Assembly: GCA_964251665.1 (NCBI GenBank)
Contig: CAXUKO010000031.1
Location: 1-45,377 of the forward strand
DNA: 45,377 nucleotides
Direction: 5' to 3'
From: JBBQLG01 sp964251665
GTDB taxonomy: Bacteria; Bacteroidota; Bacteroidia; Cytophagales; Spirosomataceae
This document shows positions 38,716-45,377 of the stretch, one piece after another. Within the stretch, counting starts at the first letter, position 1. Each line of letters opens with the position of its first letter. The notes beneath the pieces were generated by a model. That model saw nothing but the letters and a program-made list of their open reading frames with translations, made no database searches and was not told the origin of the DNA. Made by a program: the position numbers and the translations under genes.

Positions 38716-40299
38716 ATGAGCATTATTTACCTGTCCAGCATTCGCACGGCAGAACCGCTTAGCGAACGTGTTACCCTACTAAAGGAGCAACTCGAGGAGC
38801 AGCTCAATTTGGGTCAGCACACCACGGGTGCCCGACCCGTGAGCATATCAAATAATATGGTGCAGCGGCTGTCGCTTATGGCTGGTCTTAGCCTGAACGA
38901 CGAGCGCCGACTGGCCGACATCGATGCCATTCGTCTGATTTCAAGTGGCAATCATATTCACGACACGACATTCAGCCGTAACAACCTGCAAAATCTGTGG
39001 TCGGCCCTGCTGAAACTCCGGTATCAGCACGTTACTATCGACTGGGAAAATGTAGCGCAGAAAAGTAAAGTGGTCAACCATGAGATGATGCGCGGCTGCG
39101 ACTACCTGCTCAGCCCCGACCGGCTGGACGCGTACCTGCGGCAAAACCCCGGTATGGGGCAGGCAGGAGCAACGGGCGGTATTCCTCGTCTGGATGTGCT
39201 GTTGGGTAGCTATGAAGATGACATCCCGGCCCGGCTCGACCTGAACGGACGCGCGATTGCCAATACGCAAATGCTCATTGCAGGCACCACCGGGCAGGGG
39301 AAGTCGAACCTGCTGGCTGTACTGATCAACGAACTCCGGTCGGCATCGGTCGAGTCGCCGTATCCGGTCAATTTCCTGTTTTTCGATTACAAAGGCGAGT
39401 TTTCGGACCCGGCCAACTGGCATTGGCTGAACCTGTTTGAGGTCGACGGTGCATCGTTGCTCAACCCGCTGGAACGCCCGTTGCCTTTCTCCCCTTTCAA
39501 GGATTTTGCGGGACGTACCCAGAATGAGATCAACAATTACGCCACCGAACTGGCCAACGCTCTCTGCGCCATTGATCGGGCTAACATTTCAGCCCGGATG
39601 AGCGAACGGCTCACGACGGCCGTTATTGATGCGTATCGGCAAACGCAAAGTCGCCCCGTCGATTTCGACCGGATTTTGCAAGCGTATGCGGCTCAACAGC
39701 CCAACAAAGACGACAGTATCACGGCCGTGTTGAAACAGCTTATCCGGGGCAATCTGTTTGCCAAAGATGATTCCGTCGATCTGGTTCGGGAGAGCTATTT
39801 TATCAACCTCGCGGGCTTCCCCAAAGATGGGCCGCTGGCCAAGGCTATTGTGTACTTTGTCGTATCGAAACTGAATACACTTTATGAGAAACTGCCCAAG
39901 CAGGCGGTTTCGGAGGAGTGCGTCGAACTGCGGCATTTCACCATCATCGACGAAGCCCACTACATGCTTGACTTTGACAACCGCCCCCTCCGCGATCTAA
40001 TTGCCGTTGGGCGGAACAAGGGTCTGAGTATCATTCTGGCTACGCAGAGCATGAACAGCTACAACAGTGACCACTTCAATTACCTGGCCAACGCACAGTA
40101 TCCGTTGATTATGAAGCAACAAACTTTAAGCGATAGCATTATTAAAGACCTGTTTGGCGTATCAGGCCGCGATTTTCAGGAAGTCAAAGAGGCCATTGGT
40201 AACCTACAGAAAGGTGAGGTATTGATGAAGAACCCTACAGCTGTAGCGCTGGGCATGGGCAAACGGTACAAAATCATAAAGGTGCGGAAACTAATTTAG
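38716..40299 (+). CDS. HerA/FtsK-like DNA-translocating ATPase
   Basis: A 527-aa protein with Walker A GTTGQGKS (190-197), FLFFDYKGEF soon after, and Walker B IIDEAHYMLD (D412/E413) followed by LRDLIAVGRNKGLSIILATQS, the order of HerA/VirB4-type hexameric ATPases (DUF87 type). The first 130 residues (LSERVTLLKEQLEEQLNL ... MVQRLSLMAGLSLNDE) are helical and recall the DndE-type DNA-binding region; that likeness is weak. DndH, the restriction ATPase of the Dnd system, is also HerA-like. It is the last gene of the operon and probably drives DNA translocation for restriction. Confidence 0.88.
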   Translation: MSIIYLSSIRTAEPLSERVTLLKEQLEEQLNLGQHTTGARPVSISNNMVQRLSLMAGLSLNDERRLADIDAIRLISSGNHIHDTTFSRNNLQNLWSALLKLRYQHVTIDWENVAQKSKVVNHEMMRGCDYLLSPDRLDAYLRQNPGMGQAGATGGIPRLDVLLGSYEDDIPARLDLNGRAIANTQMLIAGTTGQGKSNLLAVLINELRSASVESPYPVNFLFFDYKGEFSDPANWHWLNLFEVDGASLLNPLERPLPFSPFKDFAGRTQNEINNYATELANALCAIDRANISARMSERLTTAVIDAYRQTQSRPVDFDRILQAYAAQQPNKDDSITAVLKQLIRGNLFAKDDSVDLVRESYFINLAGFPKDGPLAKAIVYFVVSKLNTLYEKLPKQAVSEECVELRHFTIIDEAHYMLDFDNRPLRDLIAVGRNKGLSIILATQSMNSYNSDHFNYLANAQYPLIMKQQTLSDSIIKDLFGVSGRDFQEVKEAIGNLQKGEVLMKNPTAVALGMGKRYKIIKVRKLI

Positions 40300-40381
40300 A
40301 TCAGCTTATTAAACAGACTACCTGCCTGGCAAACCCGAATACTATCAAAACGTGAGTCATCCGAAATTTTGAAAGGTGACA

Positions 40382-40445
40382 AAAAAGAATCCCCTTAGTT
40401 TTAAGCATCACCACAACGCCAAAACCAGAAAGGAGATTCTTTTTA
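40382..40445. terminator. Terminator-like hairpin at the end of the defence operon
   Basis: AAAAAGAATCCCCTT (40382-40396) pairs, with one mismatch, to AAGGAGATTCTTTTT (40431-40445). The A/T tails on both sides allow termination in either direction. Confidence 0.65.
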
Positions 40446-40680
40446 TAGCTAAGGTAGGCTCGCCAGATGATGGAGTTCAACCGCAACGTCAATAACCTTG
40501 ATCCTTTTTGATATGAAACCCACAGGTATCGCCAGTTGGTGTGCTCGCTGTTACGAAACTTAACGGGCTCAATACCGCTGTTGCTCAAACAGTACCACGT
40601 ATAGTAGACCTCTATGTTCCAACGGTTGTGCTGGTTAGTCTCATATCACCCGCATATCTGGTTTTGAGATACGTGAATCA
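40446..40680 (-). pseudogene. Possible remnant of a DDE transposase
   Basis: Read on the minus strand, NRWNIEVYYTWYC and SNSGIE resemble the RWNIEVfy...r..GIE end of IS4-type transposases; an open frame then continues (NSEHTNWRYLWVSYQKG) without clear family character and has no proper start. The rest of the 528-bp gap (40300-40827) holds the hairpin above and no intact gene. Mobile-element decay beside the island would fit, but the evidence is thin. Confidence 0.35.
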
Positions 40681-40827
40681 TGAGCATTCGTCCCGCCAAA
40701 AGCCCCGACTGTCTACATTTTTCGGGCACTCATCGCCTTTGAATTTCAGGGCAATACCGGCTGTCGCACCTTTGTTTCACCGGGCCGCTAATGCGGTCAA
40801 ACGAGATAAACAAAAAATAGACAAGCC

Positions 40828-41181
40828 ATGAAAAAAGTCCTTATTCTGATGCTGGGCCTGGTAGCCAGTACTGCATCGTTCGCCAATTCATCCATTCCCC
40901 AAAAGGCGGCCACTCATACCCGTATGGTTATGACCACCGACCAAAAAATCAGACTCTTTGTGCAACCCCTTCACACCAAAGGGCAGCTGACAATTCAGGA
41001 CGCCAGCGGTCAGGCGGTTTACACCAGTACGGTATCGCTGCAAAAAGGCCTGAGTCAGCAATTCGACTGCTCGAACCTGGGTATCGGCACCTACCGGTTA
41101 ACGCTGACAACCGGTGACGAAACCATCGCCAAAACGTTTGTGGTGCAGGCTAATCCCAACCAAAGCTTTGTTGTTCAGTAA
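40828..41181 (+). CDS. Small secreted protein with beta-sandwich (T9SS-tail-like) fold
   Basis: A 117-aa protein with a signal peptide (MKKVLILMLGLVASTASFA). The mature part (QLTIQDASGQAVYTSTVSL ... GIGTYRLTLTTGDETIAKTF) has the strand pattern of the C-terminal sorting domains of secreted Bacteroidota proteins, but stands alone. Such free-standing domains are common in Cytophagales and are of unknown use. It is followed by a strong hairpin, so it is a single-gene transcript. Confidence 0.8.
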   Translation: MKKVLILMLGLVASTASFANSSIPQKAATHTRMVMTTDQKIRLFVQPLHTKGQLTIQDASGQAVYTSTVSLQKGLSQQFDCSNLGIGTYRLTLTTGDETIAKTFVVQANPNQSFVVQ

Positions 41182-41185
41182 GTTC

Positions 41186-41234
41186 AAGCAGGTGGTCATG
41201 CGTACCCGACCGGACCGCGCATGACCACCTGCTT
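41186..41234. terminator. Hairpin after the small secreted protein gene
   Basis: A 17-bp perfect stem (41186-41202, AAGCAGGTGGTCATGCG, with 41218-41234) around a 15-base loop, 4 bp past the stop. The downstream T content is modest. Confidence 0.75.
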
Positions 41235-41510
41235 AAGTTGTTTAATAAGTATGCACAATCCCCTGTTTTAGCGCATCTTCGCAGGCTTCCTGCTCAAACT
41301 GGTACAGATAGGGTGACCGGTGCGGCCCGATAGACCTGGCATTTCAACCAGCACAGTCAGCAAGTGGAAGCCCGAAATCGGCAACGAATCCGATAAAAAG
41401 GTCACCTCAATAACGCCTTGAGGTGCAGGGGATGGCTTTCAAAGGGACTAAATAGCAAGGAGTTTATACGAATTACCAAACCCGAAATTTCGCGTTTAAA
41501 CAAGTCCAAA

Positions 41511-41891
41511 ATGAAGAAGATAAGCCTGTTTCTGTTCGTTTTTAGCCTGGGTAGTTACCTCAACGGGTATTCGCAAGCCACTCCGTCCACTGACTTCTTT
41601 GTCGGCAAATGGGAGATTACCATTATGGGCACCCCAAACGGCGACGCTAAAATGGTTACTGACCTCGTCCGCAAAGACGGTAAGCTGACCGGCGAATTAA
41701 AAGATCCGACGGGTACCAATCCCACCACGCCAATTACGAAAGTGGAGGAAGGAAAGGATAAAATTACCATCTATTTTGACACGGCTCAGGCGGGCGAGAT
41801 CGGCGTTGAACTGGCCAAAGTGGATGATGACCATCTGAAAGGCCAGCTGATGAGCATGTTTGATGCTACAGCCGTTCGCGGTAGGAACTAA
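41511..41891 (+). CDS. Small secreted protein of unknown function
   Basis: The ATG at 41511 (MKKISLFLFVFSLGSYLNGYSQ) begins a signal peptide and gives 126 aa; the frame extends upstream to 41418 but that part has no protein character. The mature protein (FFVGKWEITIMGTPNGDAKM ... DGKLTGELKDPTG ... KITIYFDTAQAG) reads as a small all-beta, lipocalin-like sandwich. Proteins of this style (GKWE...G.L.G...) occur widely in Bacteroidota as uncharacterised secreted proteins. No operon partner. Confidence 0.75.
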   Translation: MKKISLFLFVFSLGSYLNGYSQATPSTDFFVGKWEITIMGTPNGDAKMVTDLVRKDGKLTGELKDPTGTNPTTPITKVEEGKDKITIYFDTAQAGEIGVELAKVDDDHLKGQLMSMFDATAVRGRN

Positions 41892-41953
41892 GCCCATGCA
41901 TTGACCCGCTCTCTGAATAAAATGATAGAGTGCAAAGGGTATCGTCAGCGAAC

Positions 41954-42877
41954 TCAAAATCGCTCATACCAGCCAAAATGCTGCTGAATAATCAGCTCCT
42001 TATTGGCTTCAAGATACGTCAGGTATGCCCGCGCTACCGGAGAGAACTGCTTGTCTTTGTGCCAGGTAAGCATCCAGGTGGTTTGCCGGGGCAGCCCCTG
42101 TATGGGGATAGTTTGTAAATCAGCATCCAGCAATTCGTTTCTTAGGCCAATCAACGGCATAATAGAGTAGCCCAGGCCCGCCAGCAGGGCTTGCTTAACA
42201 GCTTCGTTCGAGGTAAGCTCCAGCCGCTTTCGGACCACAAGCTGATGATCGGCGATAAACTTTTCCATCATCGAGCGGGTGCCCGAACCCGCTTCCCGAA
42301 AGATGAGCGGCAGGCTTTCCAGCAGTTTCGGGTCGTTCCTGCCGGCGTTCGTTGCGGGTAAGCTCTTACCCACCAGGTAAAGTTTGTTGGGCATAAGCTC
42401 CAGACAGCTTACACTAAGGTGCTGCGGCAAAATAGACACCAGGGCAAAATCGACTTCGTTATTGGCCAGACTCTCAACCACCTTCTGTCGATTCGTCACG
42501 TCGATGGCCAGCTCGATGCCTTCGTGCTGCTGCATGAACCCCGACAAAAAATAGGGCATTACGTATTTACCCGTCGAGACAACCGATAAGGTCAGCTTAC
42601 CGTACAGCAGCCCTTTGTAAGCCAGTGTTTTGTGGTTAATGGTATGCGCTTCCCGGAGAATCGTTTCAGCAACGCGTGCAATCTCCCGCCCAAAATCGGT
42701 CAGGTAAATCCGTCGACTGATGACCTCCGTGAGCGGAATATCGAATTGATCCTGAAAGTTTTTCAACTGAATTGATACCGCTGGCTGGGTGAGATGCAGC
42801 TCTTCAGCGGCTCGCGTAACACTTTGGGTCTGGGCAATTTTGGCGAAGACGTGGAGTTGGTGCAGGGTATAGTTCAT
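41954..42877 (-). CDS. LysR-family transcriptional regulator (CysL/CbbR-like)
   Basis: A 307-aa regulator. The N-terminal winged helix has FAKIAQTQSVTRAAEELHLTQPAVSIQLKNFQ, quoted here only in part as AAEELHLTQPAVSIQ; the effector domain (about 90-295) includes LPLIFREAGSGTRSMMEKF, the segment typical of the CysL/CbbR group. It is divergent from isocitrate dehydrogenase with a 93-bp gap holding a palindrome, so it probably controls that gene and itself. The effector may be a metabolite of the TCA or redox state; this is inference. Confidence 0.92.
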   Translation of the reverse strand: MNYTLHQLHVFAKIAQTQSVTRAAEELHLTQPAVSIQLKNFQDQFDIPLTEVISRRIYLTDFGREIARVAETILREAHTINHKTLAYKGLLYGKLTLSVVSTGKYVMPYFLSGFMQQHEGIELAIDVTNRQKVVESLANNEVDFALVSILPQHLSVSCLELMPNKLYLVGKSLPATNAGRNDPKLLESLPLIFREAGSGTRSMMEKFIADHQLVVRKRLELTSNEAVKQALLAGLGYSIMPLIGLRNELLDADLQTIPIQGLPRQTTWMLTWHKDKQFSPVARAYLTYLEANKELIIQQHFGWYERF

Positions 42878-42899
42878 AAAAATTACTTATGCGAATCAT

Positions 42900-42925
42900 C
42901 AAAAGTATAAATAAAAATTTATACT
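42900..42925. promoter_or_regulatory. LysR operator palindrome overlapping the lysR promoter
   Basis: AGTATAAAT (42904-42912) and ATTTATACT (42917-42925) form a 9-bp palindrome with a 4-base spacer, the kind of dyad LysR proteins bind. On the minus strand TACTTTTG (42900-42907) is a perfect TAnnTTTG box for lysR and overlaps the left arm, allowing autorepression. Confidence 0.6.
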
Positions 42926-42970
42926 AATCTGCATAGACCTTTGTGGCACATACGTACCAAACCTAAACAG

Positions 42971-44407
42971 ATGAAACGAATTACGGTAGCTAAAGGTGAT
43001 GGCATCGGGCCTGAGATTATGGACGCCACACTGGCCATTTTACGGGCGGCTGGTGCCCAAATCGAAGTAGATGAAATTCAGGTGGGGGAACAGGTGTACC
43101 TGGCCGGTAATAAATCCGGCATTGCGGATGACGCCTGGGAGGTCATCCGGCGCAACAAGGTGTTTCTCAAAGCGCCCATCACCACGCCACAGGGGGGCGG
43201 CTACAAAAGTCTCAACGTCACGATCCGGAAAATGCTGGGCCTGTACGCCAATGTCCGGCCCTGTATGAGCCTGTATCCATTCGTTAAAACCAAGCATCCG
43301 GTGATGGATGTCGTTATCGTCCGCGAGAACGAAGAAGACCTGTACGCGGGTATTGAGCATCAGCAAACCGACGAGGTTATCCAGTGCCTTAAACTGATCA
43401 GCCGTCCCGGTTGCGAAAAGATTGTGCAGTACGCCTTTGCCTATGCCCGCCAGTATAACCGCTCCAAGGTGACCTGTTTCACCAAGGACAACATCATGAA
43501 GCAAACCGATGGCCTGTTTCACCGGGTGTTTGACGAGATCGCACCGAAGTATCCAGATATCGAAAACGAACACTGGATCGTCGACATTGGGGCGGCAAAA
43601 CTGGCCGATACGCCGGAAGCTTTCGACGTGATTGTGATGCCCAATCTCTACGGCGATGTACTGTCGGATGTGGCGGCTCAGATTGCGGGGTCGGTGGGGC
43701 TGGCGGGTTCGGCTAATCTGGGTGAAGAGTGCGCCATGTTTGAGGCCATTCATGGGTCGGCACCCCGGCGCGCCGGGCAGAATATGGCTAACCCGTCGGG
43801 ATTACTACAGGGGGCGGTGCTGATGCTCAATCATATTGGTCAGTCTGCCGTAGCCGAACGGGTGCAGAATGCCTGGCTTAAGACGCTGGAAGACGGTGTA
43901 CATACCTACGATGTGTACCAGGAAGGACTCAGTCAGCAAAAGGTTGGTACAAAGGAATTTGCCGGGGCCGTTATTGACCGGCTGGGTCAGCGGCCCACCA
44001 CACTGAAGGCAGTGTCTTATGCCAACACAAAACCCCTGGAGCTGCCAAAATACCAGCAAAAACCCTTGGGTAAAAAGGATCTGCTTGGCGTGGATGTGTT
44101 TGTCCACTGGTCGGGCAACGATCCTGATGAATTGGCCGCAGCGGTGAGCAAGATCGCAACCTCAACCACACCACTCAGCCTGATTACGAACCGGGGAATC
44201 AAGGTATGGCCCAATGGCTTCCAGGAAACGTTCTGTACCGACCACTGGCGGTGTCGTTTCCTGCCTGCGGACGGACAACCCATTGACAAGCAGGAGATAA
44301 TCAGCATTTTATCCAACGCCATGACTATGGGCATCGACGCCATCAAAACTGAAAATCTGTACGCGTTTAATGGAAAACCCGCTTTTTCGATGGCGCAGGG
44401 CCAGTAA
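42971..44407 (+). CDS. icd: NADP-dependent isocitrate dehydrogenase, Thermus-type
   Basis: From ATG 42971 (MKRITVAKGDGIGPEIM) the protein is 478 aa; a further ATG at 42941 lies within the promoter region. The isocitrate/isopropylmalate dehydrogenase core is clear: GDGIGPE, the substrate-binding GGGYKSLNVTIRKMLGLYANVRP, VRENEEDLYAGIEH, the metal-binding MPNLYGDVLSDVAAQIAG cut here to DVLSD, and the nucleotide-binding EAIHGSAPRRAG. About 140 residues beyond the usual end (from LPKYQQKPLGKKDLLGVDVF) form the extra C-terminal domain known from the Thermus enzyme. It makes 2-oxoglutarate and NADPH in the TCA cycle. It is divergent from a LysR gene and probably under its control. Confidence 0.93.
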   Translation: MKRITVAKGDGIGPEIMDATLAILRAAGAQIEVDEIQVGEQVYLAGNKSGIADDAWEVIRRNKVFLKAPITTPQGGGYKSLNVTIRKMLGLYANVRPCMSLYPFVKTKHPVMDVVIVRENEEDLYAGIEHQQTDEVIQCLKLISRPGCEKIVQYAFAYARQYNRSKVTCFTKDNIMKQTDGLFHRVFDEIAPKYPDIENEHWIVDIGAAKLADTPEAFDVIVMPNLYGDVLSDVAAQIAGSVGLAGSANLGEECAMFEAIHGSAPRRAGQNMANPSGLLQGAVLMLNHIGQSAVAERVQNAWLKTLEDGVHTYDVYQEGLSQQKVGTKEFAGAVIDRLGQRPTTLKAVSYANTKPLELPKYQQKPLGKKDLLGVDVFVHWSGNDPDELAAAVSKIATSTTPLSLITNRGIKVWPNGFQETFCTDHWRCRFLPADGQPIDKQEIISILSNAMTMGIDAIKTENLYAFNGKPAFSMAQGQ

Positions 44408-44461
44408 CCCCCGACCGGCTCATTCCGGGTATTATTTCCCATCACAAATCAATTTTCGCTT

Positions 44462-44713
44462 ATGCAACTTCAATTGATTAACGGGCACTTTACTGCGCAG
44501 GACGCCCTTGAAATGCTCACCCAAATGACGCACATCAAAGTGCGCTACCACGAACACCAAATTCAAACCTCAGATAGCGAAGAAGATGTAAAATTCCGGG
44601 AGAAGCGCATCAAAGCGTTGCAGCGGAACCTACAGGAAGCCCGGCAGTATATAGCCGGGAACAGTCAGGGTAAGGTGAGCCTACAGGCCGACATTGTGGT
44701 GACTATTGATTAG
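44462..44713 (+). CDS. Small helical protein of unknown function
   Basis: An 83-aa protein. Residues 10-30 (AQDALEMLTQMTHIKVRYHE) and a charged coiled coil (SEEDVKFREKRIKALQRNL) are visible. The 54-bp spacing from icd and same strand suggest co-transcription. It is of the kind widely annotated as hypothetical in Cytophagales. No function can be given. Confidence 0.65.
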   Translation: MQLQLINGHFTAQDALEMLTQMTHIKVRYHEHQIQTSDSEEDVKFREKRIKALQRNLQEARQYIAGNSQGKVSLQADIVVTID

Positions 44714-45032
44714 CCTTTACACGCTACACGGACGGAAAGGTTTTTGAAGCCGCAGTAGATACCATTGGCGAGGCTTCGCGTGTTCACAACGCCGTAAGGT
44801 AATGGTAACCAATGATGGATGTCCGGGACAAGGCTGCCTGCTTTGTCCCGGCCTCTGGCCCAACAACCAGACCAAAAAAGTACGTGAGCTCCGTCGTCCG
44901 AAAAAGACGGAACCTTCCTCAATAACCAAGTAATAACACTTCCCAAAGACACCTGCGGGCCGGTTTTGTTGATACTGATACGCGGTATTGATGGAACCGG
45001 CCCGTAGTATCTGGTAAAAGCAGCCCAAAACG
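44714..45032. other. Gene-poor stretch, possible remnant of a FISUMP-type domain
   Basis: No convincing gene is seen. On the minus strand the 80-codon frame 44710-44952 reads like the end of a Fib_succ_major (FISUMP) domain (HHWLPLPYGVVNTRSLANG, then a final SVRVACKG), but similarity is slight and no upstream domain exists. A 10-bp inverted repeat (CGGGCCGGTT with AACCGGCCCG, about 44957 and 44995) lies in the same region, possibly the terminator of the leftward gene fragment at 45033. Confidence 0.3.
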
Positions 45033-45325
45033 CTACTTCTTTTTATAGACGTAATTCACCATGAACGACACGACTTGCAACACACCTGTGGTCGGATTGG
45101 GAACACTATCCTGAGTGGCAAGTCTACCCGTACTCAGCTCATTGGCCGTTGGGTCATAAAGCAAGGCGTAAGGCTGTACCGATTGCCCGTTTTGAGAACT
45201 GGGTGTAAGCGTAACCGTTTGCGTTGCCGCTACATAAGAATAGGCACCAGTCTGCGTGTTGTTGGTTACGGCTCCGGCCGAATTTACAAGTGTATAATTA
45301 TTAGTGAACGTATTGGCATTCGTAA
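45033..45325 (-). pseudogene. C-terminal fragment of an unidentified minus-strand gene
   Basis: Leftward from about 45325 the frame reads TNANTFTNNYTLVNSAG, then AYSYVAATQTVTLTPSSQNG, and ends VNYVYKKK before TAG at 45033. This is coherent protein of about 97 residues with no start codon; the frame meets a TGA at 45360. The simplest reading is a gene broken by the insertion at 45326. No family was recognised. Confidence 0.55.
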
Positions 45326-45377
45326 GAGCGTGTTGGGGAATTATAGTTGGTCTTTTGGTTCAATACGTTGTAGCATG
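45326..45377. mobile_element. Possible left end of an IS element
   Basis: GAGCGTGTTGGGG at 45326 resembles the terminal inverted repeats of IS5/IS427-type elements, which commonly read GAGCGTGTT or GGGCGTGTT. The minus-strand reading frame loses its coding character at this point. The element's other end is outside the window. Confidence 0.4.

Noticed and set aside
36704..40299. True Dnd phosphorothioation locus
   Set aside because: Only the DndD-like and HerA-like ATPases are present; no cysteine desulfurase, DndB or DndC-type PAPS-reductase-like gene occurs in the window.
31498..40299. DISARM or BREX system
   Set aside because: There is no DrmA/DrmB helicase-DUF1998 pair, no PglZ phosphatase and no BrxC-type ATPase.
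40541..40831. 96-aa plus-strand frame
   Set aside because: It overlaps the possible transposase remnant on the other strand and the next gene's start, and has no protein family character.
1..45377. CRISPR array
   Set aside because: The repeats seen are tandem microrepeats or isolated hairpins without regular spacers, and no cas gene is present.

Overview
The window comes from a member of the Bacteroidota, most likely an environmental Cytophagales close to Spirosoma. Support: a SusC/SusD pair, a C-terminal type IX secretion (T9SS) sorting domain, DUF5103, DUF1501 and DUF1800 proteins, and several promoters of the Bacteroidota form TAnnTTTG. The genus is an inference from gene content and coding style. 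Coding density is high; both ends of the window cut genes.

Layout. 1-2428 (-) is the 3'-truncated part of a secreted parallel beta-helix protein. 2785-9184 (+) is a run of six co-oriented genes: two zinc alcohol dehydrogenases, an SDR with a membrane tail, two small membrane proteins and a pyruvate-oxidase-like ThDP enzyme. It looks like an accessory redox or stress module. 9198-15444 (-) holds a GAF sensor kinase, MazG, a Uma2 nuclease-like protein and a DUF1501/DUF1800 pair. 15723-17321 (+) is a lone AAA ATPase fused to a TOPRIM/DUF4435-like nuclease, a probable anti-phage gene. 17395-20340 (+) carries small membrane proteins, a lipoprotein, diacylglycerol kinase, a winged-helix regulator and a HigA-like protein. 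20473-28977 holds SusC/SusD, a DUF5103 protein and a GH3 glycosidase. 29017-30960 (-) is an ABC-F ATPase.

The most interesting region is a defence island (31045-40299). It starts at an intact tRNA-Thr(CGT), followed by a decayed tRNA copy and an inverted copy of its anticodon arm. The operon then runs: type III methyltransferase Mod, Res helicase, a separate PD-(D/E)xK nuclease in the same frame as Res but behind one stop codon, a 74-aa protein, a RAYT transposase with its REP hairpin, a DndD-like SMC ATPase and a HerA/FtsK-like ATPase. The genes are almost contiguous, so type III modification-restriction machinery appears to be joined to Dnd-type motor and ATPase partners. A decayed transposase fragment lies just beyond the island.

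40828-44713 holds two small secreted proteins, a LysR regulator divergent from a Thermus-type isocitrate dehydrogenase, and a small coiled-coil protein. At the right edge a minus-strand gene fragment appears to be cut by an insertion sequence. Intergenic DNA is rich in structured repeats: a dispersed GC-rich family (four copies, one inside mod), 16-bp-period microrepeats at two loci, and several long perfect hairpins.
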